Positions 35,207 through 45,263 of a stretch of 64,000 nucleotides of DNA are shown here, piece after piece. Numbering within the stretch: the first letter of the stretch is position 1; every line of letters starts with the position of its first letter. A program made the translations under genes and the position numbers. Location of the stretch: contig OY755039.1 in the NCBI GenBank assembly GCA_963576565.1, positions 81,157,955-81,221,954 of the forward strand. Reading direction: 5' to 3'. Origin of the DNA: Aspidapion aeneum (lineage: Eukaryota > Arthropoda > Insecta > Coleoptera > Brentidae). A model generated the notes under the pieces. It had not been told where the DNA came from. It did no database searches and saw only the letters and a list, made by a program, of their open reading frames with translations.

Positions 35207-36719
35207 ATGTCTATCAAAAAAGCCGTGCAAAAACGCAAGGGTTTTTTATCTGCGATCACCGAGTGTTATGTGTTTTCCCAAACCGCGGCAACGGACGCAA
35301 AAGCGAGAAACGAGTTTCAAGTGAGGTATTCCGATTTGGATGAAACCTTCGATAAATGCATGTTGGCACATAATGATGTCATTATGATGATAGACGACTC
35401 GGACGACGAGGAGTTTAAAACGCAGGATGCGATCCTTTCAGAAGCTCGTAAATATTTTTTAGGGGTTTACTCTGAAATATTTCCGGTTGTGGCCCCATCC
35501 TTTTCGCGATAATATGTTCGTCAAAACGAATCTGAAACTCCAAAAACTCAAAGAGTTAGGTATTTTCATATTTCGAGGTGATAAAAAATTATGGCCAAGC
35601 TTTTTCGATCTTTTTAATAACATTATAGATCAAAATCAAAGTCTAAGTAACGTTCGAAAATTTCAATATTTATTTTCATATCTCGAGGATGAGCCTTTAA
35701 AATTGATATCAGGGATTAGCTTATCTGATCAAAATTATAAAATTGCTTACGACAAATTAGTCAATAGATATCAAAACAAGCGAGACCTCGCAAATGATGC
35801 TTTGAGCACAATTATGAACTCTACATTAAAAAACGAGTCAGCTAAAGAATTGCGTAATTTAATTGACACCTTTTCAGAATCCCTAGAAATTTTAAAATCA
35901 CTTAGCTTTGACGTTGACACTTAGGACTTTATTATTTTTTTCATTCTGTTAGAAAAATTGGATATTCCGACGCGTTCAAATTTCGAAATGAGTCACGCCA
36001 ATACTAATGCCGAAATTCCCATTTTTCAGTCACTTTTTCAATTTCTAGAAAAAAGATGTAAAGTTTTGGAATCACTTCCTCAATCAACAGCACTTAAAAA
36101 GGTGCCTACCTATCAAAAATCAAGTTCTATGCAAAATCAGTTTGGGCAAAAGCCTACCTATCAAAAATGAAATTCTATGCCAAATCAGTTTGGGCAAAAG
36201 CCTACCTATAAATCATCCAATTCGCCTTTTATAGGACTGGCTGGCACCTCAACTAATTCAAGTACGGGAATAAAATGTTTCCGGTGTAATCAAGGTCACG
36301 TGCTTTCGAAATGTCAAACATTTCTTGACCTCTCACCTATCGATCGCCTATCTTTCGTCAAGCAGAAAAAATTATGTCTAGCGTGTTTTCATCCCTCGCA
36401 TGGGGTAGACACGTGCAAATCAAAATATTCATGCAGGACTTGCAATAGTAAAAGGCACCACACTTTAACTCATATCTTAGAAACTAATAAAGAGTCTGGA
36501 AGCCAAGATACTAGTCCTGTCATTCACACACCACCTGTCAATAATCTTCATGTGTCATTAAATACGTCAGGACCTTCAGGTACCTTTCTTTTATGCACCG
36601 CCATAATAGATGTTATGGACGGTTGCGGAAATTTTCAACCTGTAAGGGCACTGCTTGATTCTGTATTCAGCGTCTTAATCTTCCTAGGCGAAGTTACACC
36701 ACTGAAATATTCGGATTAA
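35207..36719 (+). pseudogene. BEL element C gag-protease, broken
   Basis: Starts at ATG 35207 in the same context as A (MSIKKAVQKRKGFLSAITEC). It diverges from A by a small deletion near 35460 that shifts frame, a TAA near 35510, a TAG in place of Trp at about 35922, and a TGA in the linker near 36168. Zinc clusters are present (CFRCNQGHVLSKC, CLACFHPSHGVDTC). The protease keeps the catalytic Asp (ALLDS), but a 31-bp deletion removes the sequence right after it and ends the frame at 36719. Confidence 0.85.
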
Positions 36720-37698
36720 ATCAAATGTCTTCTCTTACTTCCAAAGGGCTCGTTCAATGTCACATTAAGCCACAAGGACCGGCCACTCCTTTACTTAATT
36801 TCCACAACTATGTTCCAATATGCCTACATTCACTTTGAACGATAATCAGTGGAAACACTTGGAAAACCTTAAACTTGCCGACCCATCTTATTTCAAATCT
36901 AGACCTGTGGACCTAGTTATTGGTTGCGAGCTATTCGCACAGATATTCAAGGAGGGCAGGGTTCTTGGACAAATAGGGCAACCTTCAGCCCTTGAAACCA
37001 TCTTTGGCTGGGTCGTCATGGGAAAAGTGGACGAAGTAGGTAGTCTTACGGAACGAACCAGTTGTTTTTTAACGAGTCATTCACCTCCTTTGGAGGTCAT
37101 TATCCCTAGGTTTTGGGAAATCGAACATTTGCCAAAAAGACAAATCTTATCAAAGGAAGAAAAACAAGCGGAATCAATTTTTACTGCGAGTGTCGTACGA
37201 CAACCGAGCGGTAGATTCATGGTAGATCTTCCGTTTAAAGATAAAATAAACCCTGACCTAGGAAATACTTATCCGCAAGCTTATCGTAGATTTTTACTTC
37301 TAGAAAATAGATTACTCAAAAATCCTGATCTGTACACTGCCTATTCTAGTTCCATGCAAGACTATATCGGTTCTAATCACATGAGTAGAGTTTTATCTAG
37401 TCAACCAAAAGTCGACGTATCATGTTTTTTGGCACATCATTGCGTACTAAAGCCGGAAAGCTTAAGTACAAAATTAAGGGTAGTCTGGGATTGTTCGGCA
37501 GTCACCCCAAAGAATATTAGTCTCAATGACACGTTGTTATCTGGACCGAAACTTCAAAAGGATATTGCTTCTTTACTCCTTACGTTTCGTCTTAATCCTA
37601 TTGCCTACATTGCTGATATCAAACAGATGTTCCGTCAAGTCCTTATCAATCCTTATCACCGTCCAAGTATGATTCTGTCCGCCATCTTAAATTTATAG
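36720..37698 (+). pseudogene. BEL element C pol fragment (protease end and partial RT)
   Basis: Open from MPTFTLNDNQWKH at 36820 through TIFGWVVMGKV and the RT N-terminal half (LRVVWDCSA, LSGPKLQKDIAS) to ADIKQMFRQVLINPYHRP. Element sequence stops there at 37664; the last codons to 37698 belong to the neighbouring repeat. The catalytic YxDD box, RNaseH and integrase are absent. Confidence 0.87.
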
Positions 37699-37870
37699 AT
37701 GGCGGTAAATTTTGATCATGATCTTTAAAAAGCAATCAATTTTCACCAGGATGTCTTTTATTTCATCAAAATCGGTTCAGTAGTAATGAAGTTATAAGGA
37801 AATAAATGCAGACATGATTGGCAAGGCAATCCTATAATATGCAAAACAATGGTTGAAACAAAAATATTTT

Positions 37871-38496
37871 AGCTCACACATATACTATACTATAGTAGTG
37901 TGAGCTATGGTGATCCTAATTTTTTCGAGAAAAAAAAAGTTGCTCCGATTTCAAAAATTTTGCGTTTCAGATGTCTGTATGTCTGTCTGTAACGACCAAC
38001 GCGCATAACTCAAAAACGGCTCACCCGATTTCAATGAAATTTTGTACCTAGGCTGGGTCTTGGGTCAAAATGGTCCCATTTAAAAATGAACAAAATCTAC
38101 CGAACACAAACCAAATAAAAGGGTGGGGGTAGATTTCAAAAGTTAGAGTTTATGTGAAAATATGGCGTGTGTGATATCAAACGAAAGGCAATTGAGTCTG
38201 GAGTTAAACAAAATACATTTTAATTTATTTTAAAAAAAGGGTGGGGGTATATTTCAAAAATTAGAGTTTAAGTGAAAATATGGCATGTGTGATATCAAAC
38301 GAAAGTACATTATAGTTTTTGTTTTTTCTAAGGGTGGGGGTAGATTTAAAAAATTTGGCTGTGTGGTATCAAACAAAAGGTAATTTAGTCTAGAGTTGAA
38401 TAAAATATATTTCAGTTTTTAGTTATATTAGCTCACACGTACACTATAACTATAGTACCTAGTGTGAGCTTAGGGGCCCATATATTAGCAGAGTAT
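37871..38496 (+). repeat. Palindrome-ended repeat, copy 1
   Basis: Both ends carry AGCTCACAC...GTGTGAGCT palindromes (37871-37906 and about 38432-38470), which can fold as hairpins around an ATACTATA core. Between them is non-coding sequence with GTCTGTATGTCTGTCTGT and a region in which GGGTGGGGGTA recurs at 38122, 38239 and 38332, marking three diverged units of about 95-118 bp (each with TGTGTGATATCAAACGAAA or similar). An inverted copy lies at 46711-47164. The class is not recognised; no transposase is encoded. Confidence 0.75.
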
Positions 38497-39059
38497 TGTT
38501 TAGAACCACTGAACCGATTTTGCTAGTTTACACTTGATAACGGTTAGAGATACTTACTAACCGAAACGTCGTGTTTTAAAATAAAGACAATGGAAGTCCG
38601 AAATTTTATTTCGTACCTTGTTGTGTGTGGCAAGCATGCAGCTTTTTCAGTAAGTTAAAAAAATAATTAAGACATATTCACAACACAATAATAAACAAGC
38701 ATCTTTGAAGGGTACAGTATAATTTCGTCCGCCATCTTGGATTTTGAGACGGCGAAAAAAAATATATTTAGTCAAAACTCTGATTAATTCTCTATCAAGT
38801 GCAGTTTGTCCCATTAAAATCAATTGTACAGTTCAAAAGCTATAATGAAAAAAAAAATTTTTTTGGCCCACCCGGTATATCTCTTTAAAAAGCTTTTCCA
38901 ACAAGAAATAAATCATGACTCTGATCTAAGTAGTTTTTAAGATATTAAAATTTTTTAGAGTATGTGACAGGACACAAATTAATAACAAAGTGATAGTGAG
39001 TGATTTTTAATATTTCAGTTTTTCAGTGCCCAACCTAAATCTAAAATCAACCTACTTAC
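38497..39059. other. Intron, repeat-derived, no gene
   Basis: AT-rich. GTCCGCCATCTTGGATTTTGAG near 38727 echoes GTCCGCCATCTTAAATTT at 37677, suggesting pieces of one intronic repeat family on both sides. No coding signal. Confidence 0.5.
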
Positions 39060-39341
39060 CATCTAAGAGTTTGAGAGCTTCGTCAAATCTTCCATTCTTT
39101 GTCAACAAATGCGCCAGCTTGACCAACTTTGATCCGTCCAATTTAAAATCGTCTTTATTCACTGAATTATAATACTCCAACGCTTTTTCCAAATTTTCGT
39201 TAGTTGCATATGCATCCATCAGTTGAGCATACATGCCAGCTGTAATAACGTAATCTGTTTTTTTCAAACTTTCCAAAATTTTTTCCATTTTTTCGACGTC
39301 TTTATCGAAGTAGTATAGGGTAAACAATCTCCGTTTTAATC
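39060..39341 (-). CDS. bsf: LRPPRC/Bsf-like PPR protein, internal exon
   Basis: Third exon, 282 bp. Acceptor TTGTTGCTTTAG before 39341; donor TTAGATG/GTAAGT at 39059. The peptide contains two clear PPR-like helix pairs (residues beginning LKRRLFTLYYFDKDVEKMEK and a later unit with GMYAQLMDAYATNENLEKAL, then KLAHLLTKNGRFDEALKLLD). It starts with two bases that complete the Gly codon begun in the exon at 44403-45263 and ends with the G of a codon completed about 29.7 kb away at 9322. The downstream intron is therefore very long and contains the BEL/Pao nest A/B/C. Confidence 0.85.
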
Positions 39342-40542
39342 CTAAAGCAACAAAAACATTGTGTAATAAAAAAAGTTTGCAAAGACTTAATTATTATGCG
39401 ATTATAATAACTTTAAATCATCCCTATTTGCACTAGTGATAAATATGCCGTATCTACAATACCGATTTACTTTAAGGCACTTTTTTTGGGAACAAAACCT
39501 AATTTTGGCTGTCAGACTGAAACAGGTAGGGGACAATTCGCCGCGGGGACAATTCGCCGCGAGATTTTTTGTTTTAACATATTACCATTGGCAATTGTTT
39601 AAACATTTTTATTTAGCTTGACTTCATATAATAAATTATTTGTTTGGTTATAACTTTTCTCAAATTTTCCCACTGGGTATTTGGTTGTTAGTATACAATT
39701 CAACATTTTTTTTATTAAAAAAATAAATAAAATTATGATTTTCTAACTTAAACTTTTAAAAAATCAAAATGGCATTTCCAAAATGGCGGATTTTCCCATT
39801 TATGAGCCGATTTGCATCAAACTCGGAATTTTGAGATCTTCTAGGTCGCTAATTGTTATTTTTAACCTAAATTTATAATAAATGTAGAAAAAAAAACTTT
39901 TTGAAAACAAGCTTTTATAAAATGGACTAAAAAGCATAAAATAATTTTTTGAGTGTTCTGATATCATAATAATAAAAGCCTTCTTAACTCGAAGTTTAGT
40001 GAAAATCCAAATTCATTATATTATAGCAGAGAAATGTAAGGGTAGACAATTTAACCCAACCCAACCCAACCCTACTCAAGCTACCCGTACATTTTTCTGA
40101 TATGGATGGACATTATTACGCCTGCTTCATATTAGGCAGATCATCCGCGACCGGCACTGTGTCGACTTATTTTGTCACATTGAAAAAGAAGAGTCGGCCC
40201 ATTATCGGTTGTGGACGATACACCAAATGCCTCTCCATGTATTAACCTAATATTAAATACGCCCATCGCTTTTATTATTATGATATCAGAACACTTTTTC
40301 TACATTTATTTTTTAATTTTTAGATTTGTCTAAGTCTATGCAGCTAGCGTATCGATATTGCAGGGAGTCTTTCCTGTCAATTTTGAAATATGTAAGTCTT
40401 CCATGAGAAGGCCCACGATTTGATACGGCTCAAGGCGACATAAGCTTGACCAAGAGCAACCGAATTTTAAAATAGAAAAACACTATGTGAGCGTTCCCTA
40501 AAACTGTTCGTTATTATTATGATCATTATACGCAAGGATTAA

Positions 40543-41460
40543 TTAATTTTGGTCGAGATCGAACAAACTAAAGCCTTACCCCTTCTACGCCCCTCCCTTT
40601 TTAGTGGTAGAGCATGTGAATTTTGAAATCAATCAGATACCTACGTGGAAGTCAGTTGAAAGTAATCAGAAAAACTCGTCATTAAATCATCCATTTTGAA
40701 TCCGCCATATTGAATTTTTATAATCTGACCAAAAATTCGTAATCCTCACCCTCAAAAACCCCCAGATACTAATTTTGGTGGAAATCCGACAAACTAAAAT
40801 TTTACCCCCTCACCGCCCTCCGAGGTAGGCAGTCAGTAATGCCACATTATTGGATTGTCATCGGAACTATAACGGTATGCGAAATTTGAAGTCAATCGGA
40901 TACGTGAAAGTCAGTTGAAAGTAATCAGAAAAACTTGACATTAAATCGTCCATTTTGAATCCGCCATATTGAATTTTTGTAATCTGATCAAAAATTCGTA
41001 ATCGTCATCCTCAAAAACCCCCAGAGACCAATTTTGGTGGAAATCCAACAAACTATAATTTTACCGCCTCTCCAGGTCAGGGGTGAGGTAGGCAGTCAGT
41101 GATACCACATTATTGGATTGTCATCGGAACTATAACGGTATGCGAAATTTGAAGTCAATCGGATACGTGGAAGTCAGTTGAAAGTACATTAAATCGTCCA
41201 TTTTGAATCCGCCATAATGAATTTTTATAATCTGATCAAAAATTCGTAATTCTCATCCTTAAAAACCCCCTGATACCAATTTTGGTTGAAATCGGACAAA
41301 CTAAAGTTTTACCCCCTCTCCACCCCCCACGTTAGGGGCAGGTAGGTACCCGATGAAACCATATCATTGTATTGTCATCGGTTCGGCTATGCGAAATTTG
41401 AAGTCAATCGGATGTTTGGAAGTTCTTCAAAAATGAGTTGCAAGATTTGATTACATACAT
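40543..41460 (+). repeat. Four-unit ~250-bp tandem array inside the long-TIR element
   Basis: Units start at AATTTTGGT near 40543, 40771, 41029 and 41278 and share TGAAGTCAATCGGATACGTG, TCCATTTTGAATCCGCCATA and GATCAAAAATTCGTAAT. Unit lengths vary from about 228 to 259 bp. Non-coding. Confidence 0.85.
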
Positions 41461-41488
41461 ACATACCCACATACATACATACATACAG
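41452..41488. repeat. (CATA)n microsatellite
   Basis: ACATACATACATACCCACAT followed by more CATA units; a short imperfect tetranucleotide repeat at the end of the array. Confidence 0.85.
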
Positions 41489-42383
41489 GTGAAGTTAAAT
41501 AAAAGCTTGTAATAAAAATCAAAATGACGGATCCAAAATGGCGGACTTTCCCATTTATGAACCAACATGCATCAAATTCGGAATCAAATTCGGAAATCAT
41601 AATCAGCGACCTGAAAGACCTCAAAGTTCTAAATTCGCCATTCTCAGCTTTTTAAATTTAAGTAAAAAATTGTATGGAGTTATCTTAAGCGCCGCGTTGT
41701 TTCAAGTTTGAGGCAAATCGGTTTATAAAAAAGAAAGTGCGCCATTGTGGAACTGCCATTTTAATTTTTATAAATTTAAGTTAAAAATAATAATCAGCGA
41801 CCTGAAAGATCTTAAAGTTTCAAGTTTGATGCAAATCGGTTAGTAAATGGAAAAATCCGCCATTTTGGATCCACCAATTTATTTATTTTTTTATTAAAAA
41901 AAATGTTGAATTGTATACTAACCACCAAATACCTAGTTGGAAAAGTTTGAAAAAAGGTATAACCAAACTAATAAACAAATATATTATATGAAGTCAAGCT
42001 AAATAAAAATGTTTAAACAATTGCCATATCATAAAACAAAAAATCTCGCGGCAAATTGTCCCCGCGGCGAATTGTCCCATCTCCCCAACTAAAACAGTTT
42101 TTATTAAAACCTTTTAAGAGCTTTGAGTGTTTTTCCGTGTTTTACTAGTGCTTAAGACTAACTTATTTTAAAATAAACTTTTTAGTACAAGGGCAGTCTT
42201 TGATAATTTGCATATAGGACACTTATTGAATGTTGTTACTAAAATTTAACCTCAATCTTTACCTAACCTAAATTCAAAACATAAGTGCAATAACAGATCA
42301 GTGGAAAACTGGAATTAACCCGATAACATTTTCGGGCTAGAATTTCTTGCAGCTCTCGAAGGAAATTATCTTAACAAGAATGC

Positions 42384-43124
42384 CTTGCCGAGTTGATTTA
42401 TGTTTTCGGTAATGAAATACCACATCAGTCGACAGTTTCTCGTTTGCATGGAGAACTCAAGCTTGAACGGATTAGCCTTAGCAATGATCCAAGGCCAGGT
42501 GCACCAAAAACGGCTGTCACCCAGAAAAACATTGATGCTGATGATGCTCATCACGGAAAATCAACATGTGACATACTGCGAGATTGAGGCTTCATTGGGG
42601 ATTTCAAAGATCTCAATTCAAAAAATTTTGCATGAAGAATTAGGGGTAAGAAAATTAGTTTCTCGCTGGATACCGTATCTGTTAACCAAAGAAAAGCTAG
42701 GGTCTTGGTGTCAGAAAACTTTGAGGCAGGAAACTCGAAAAACGTGTACCGCATTGTCAGTGGTGATGAATCGTGGATTTACTCATATCAATCCGAAAAT
42801 AAACGTCACTCATCTGTTGGGGTGTTTCAAGATGAAGAAAAGCCAACAAAAGTCATCCGTTCTCGAAGTGTATCTAAAAAGATGGTCGTGACATTTGTCT
42901 AAAAAGCAGGTCATGTAGCAGCAATTCCTCTGAAAGATCAAATGACTGTTACTTCCGATTGGTCATCACCATTTGATTGTCGAAAGTCATCGCTGAGCTT
43001 CGGAAAACAAACCCCGAACGACGAATCATCCTCCACCAAGACAATGCAAGTTCGCACAAAGCACAAAAAACCATTGAATTTTCAACCCAACAAAACGTCG
43101 AATTTTTAGACCATCCTCCATATA
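42384..43124 (+). pseudogene. Mariner transposase, N-terminal and central part, broken
   Basis: HTH part with STVSRLHGELKLERISLSND and GAPKTAVTQKNI, then (other frame) YCEIEASLGISKISIQKILH, then the catalytic part GDESWIYSYQSENKRHSSV, VFQDEEKPTKVIRSRSVSKK and the second Asp region HQDNASSHKAQKT followed by FLDHPPY. This is the mariner (Tc1/mariner, D34D) order. Frame changes near 42560 and 42690 and a stop at 42900 inactivate it. At 43125, just where the family has PYSPDLAP, the gene stops and R1-like non-LTR sequence begins. The missing C-terminus is found at 44088-44258. Confidence 0.88.
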
Positions 43125-43125
43125 C

Positions 43126-43592
43126 TATACTATGCTAAGAGTAGCAAATGCCTACCGCACTGTATCAAATGAAGCCCTACAGGTCATAGCAGGAACACCG
43201 CCTATTGACCTTGTAATAGAAGAAAGATTATTTTTAGAAAGAAACGGCAACACAGAAGAACAGAAAGAGAGAGCTAAAAAGGTTACACTTGAAAAATGGC
43301 AAGAAAGGTGGGAAAAAGATACCGGAAAAGCTGTTTGGACAAAGAGACTAATACCAAATATAAAACGATGGATGGAATGTAAACATAGATATGTCAATTA
43401 TCAAATAACGCAGATTTTAACAAATCATGGGTGCTTTAAAGTATACAGAAAACGCATTGGAAAAACAATAAGCGATAGATGTATGTACTGTATGGGCATA
43501 GACAACACAAACCATACACTGATTCATTGCCCAAAGTTTAGAGAAAAACGAAACCTTATGCTAGAAGCTATATATATATATTATGCTAGAAG

Positions 43593-43636
<44 letters not shown>

Positions 43637-44079
43637 CAAGGAAACGTACTACCAGAACAAATCATAAATGAGATGCTAAAAAACAAAGATAATTGGAAGG
43701 TAGGTAACCAATTTATCAAAGAAATAATGGATAATAAAAGTAAAGATGAACACTCAGAACAAACAATAATACTAGAATAAAATAGAAATTGTTTGATACC
43801 AAACGACTTGATAGTATTGAAGTATTGCTAGAAGTCTTCAAAAGAAGTTTTAGTCAGTAATGAGAGTAAAGGAGCACGACAAAATAAAGTAACAAAGAGA
43901 AATTAGGTGATATGCACGAACTCTTAATCGCCAGAGCGGAAGGGAGATGTAGTGACTACACAGAAAGAATGCTGTGCCACCTGATGTAATATTTAGAAAA
44001 CGGTTCCGGGGGCACATGCATTTCAAAGGGACCACTTGTTTTCAGTGCTTGCACTGACTACGCCCTTAACAAAAAAAAA
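43126..44079 (+). mobile_element. R1-like non-LTR element, 5'-truncated, inserted in mariner
   Basis: Starts in the C-terminal region of the ORF2 protein (VANAYRTVSNEALQVIAGTP, then KWQERWEKDTGKAVWTKRLI, a Cys-rich CMYCMGIDNTNHTLIHC and CPKFREKR), typical of R1/I-group non-LTR elements. The coding part is interrupted by a (TA)n expansion at 43564-43633 and resumes in another frame (VLPEQIINEMLKNKDNW) to the stop at 43778-43780. A 3' UTR follows to an A-run at 44070-44079. Mariner sequence continues immediately after, so this is an insertion into the mariner gene, with the usual 5' truncation and poly(A) end. Confidence 0.82.
43564..43633. repeat. (TA)n expansion within non-LTR coding region
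   Basis: ATGCTAGAAGCTATATATA appears twice (43559 and 43582), each followed by a TA run; the second is about 24 units. It sits in the reading frame as Ile-Tyr repeats and displaces the downstream frame. Confidence 0.88.
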
Positions 44080-44087
44080 CTAAAATG

Positions 44088-44258
44088 AACCTAAGTTCCA
44101 ACAATTTCTATACTTTTCCAAAAATCAAGAATGCACTCGACGTCTTTAAGAATGCAGTTTTGACAGTACCAAACCAGTGGAATTACAGCTTTGACAACTG
44201 GTATGAGCGCATGCAAACGTGCATGAATTTTCGTGAGGAAAACTTCGAAAAACAATAA
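44088..44258 (+). pseudogene. Mariner transposase, C-terminal part
   Basis: Reads LSSNNFYTFPKIKNAL, then VLTVPNQWNYSFDNWYERMQ and NFREENFEKQ with stop at 44256-44258. This is the mariner C-terminus (family pattern LAPNDFFLFPKIK ... WFKRMQKCI...EYFEK). It is separated from 42384-43124 by the R1-like insertion. The catalytic third Asp sits at the junction and is lost. Confidence 0.85.
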
Positions 44259-44402
44259 AGTCTTTAAAAGTTATTTACTGTTTTATTCCAGCTTTATATG
44301 CAAAACTCTCGTATCATGCTTTCCTATCATTGTAATTGGGTTCGCCCACTATGGTATGATAAAATAAAAATAAAATAACACACTTTTGAATGTAATTGTT
44401 AC

Positions 44403-45263
44403 CTTTAGTATCTCCTCCTTTCCTTTCCAGATTCTTAACCAAAGTTTCCAGTTGAGCAGTATTCATCCTCTCTGATGGCACATAAGTTGGGGATTTTTTG
44501 GCCCTTTCTACTGGAGTAAGCTCGCCAGAAGTCAATTTGCCCAATACATTCGAAATTTCTTCAGTCATTTTTTCTCCCAACTTATTTTCAATCTTTTGCG
44601 CCGCTTCGGTGGTTATGGACACACCTTCTTGAATTAATCTGGACAGAAGTGTGTCAATAATATTAAAAAACTTTTGGGAATATGTCAGTTCTATTAGGAA
44701 TTGTCCAATAACTTGGGACTCCGTGAATTCTCCCAAATTTGATGTTAAAGTTGTTCTTCGTGAGATATTATCGTGCACGGCTCGAAGTAAAGTGACGTAA
44801 GATTCAAGGTCGTTTGTCTCGTAAAAAGCTTTGGTTAAAGGTTTTTTAATAAGCTCTGGCGGGTAGTATGCGGCAATGCTGGAAGCGATAGCTGCTGCTT
44901 CTTTGATGTTGAATTTTTGAAGCAAAACAATGACCAAAGAACAAGCTGACGTACCTACTGCGACATTGGCTTCTCTTAATTTTGCTAGGATTTCTGGGCT
45001 GTTGCCTTTTAAATTTGGAATAACATACTCTCTTAGTGTTTCACTACTTGGTGATATGTTAAAGTCTTGCATTTTTTGTAAAACTCTGATAATTTCTTTG
45101 CCAGACTTGTCTTTGGCTTTTGAAGTTAGCAACGGCCAAAAGAAGTGCTGGCGTATTTCTTGACCGTTTTGGCGAAGTTCTTTGAACAGTTGATAGGCCA
45201 ATTTTTCATTTCCCAACTCTAGACTGACTTCTGCGGCCAAAACAAGGCCTTTATCATACATGC
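44403..45263 (-). CDS. bsf: LRPPRC/Bsf-like PPR protein, large internal exon
   Basis: Second exon in transcription order, 861 bp, about 287 residues. Acceptor CATTTTAG before 45263 and donor CTAAAG/GTAACA at 44402. The peptide opens MYDKGLVLAAEVSLELGN and continues as alpha-helical repeats, including QHFFWPLL and a segment SSETLREYVIPNL typical of PPR-like tandem helices. Frame is open throughout and both joins keep phase: it starts with two bases completing Gly and ends with one base of a Gly codon. The end of the exon is rich in Lys/Glu and Ser/Thr (KKSPTYVPSERMNTAQL), probably a linker before the C-terminal PPR block. The intron upstream carries the inverted palindrome-ended repeat at 46711-47164, and the downstream intron carries mariner, R1-like and long-TIR insertions. 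Codon use and open frame indicate a live gene. Confidence 0.85.

Larger units (their letters stand above)
34322..37664 (+). mobile_element. BEL/Pao element C, 3'-truncated relative of A
   Basis: An A-family copy in the same orientation, only 42 bp after A's 3' LTR. It has a diverged LTR (34322 to about 34786), leader, broken gag, and pol that stops abruptly inside RT after NPYHRP at 37664, where unrelated sequence (AAGTATGATTCTGTCC) begins. No 3' LTR is present. It provides the uninterrupted order at the site where B entered A and at the single-copy leader. Divergence from A is clearly higher than between A's own LTRs, so it is an older insertion. Confidence 0.88.
39529..42086. mobile_element. 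Non-autonomous element with ~350-bp terminal inverted repeats
   Basis: The left end carries two tandem copies of GGGGACAATTCGCCGCG (39529 onward), and the right end carries their inverse (GGCGAATTGTCCC ending near 42078). The inverted arms can be followed for about 350 bp (39529-39880 versus 41758-42086), with words such as CAAAATGGCGGATTTT and GGTCGCTAATTGTTATTTTT in inverse. No open frame of interest lies within. The middle is an array of four diverged ~250-bp units (40543-41460). A clear target duplication was not found. It could belong to a long-TIR DNA transposon class; I cannot name it. Confidence 0.75.

Noticed and set aside
44930..45163. Plus-strand frame within the host exon 44403-45263
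   Set aside because: Antisense shadow of the PPR coding exon; no independent support.
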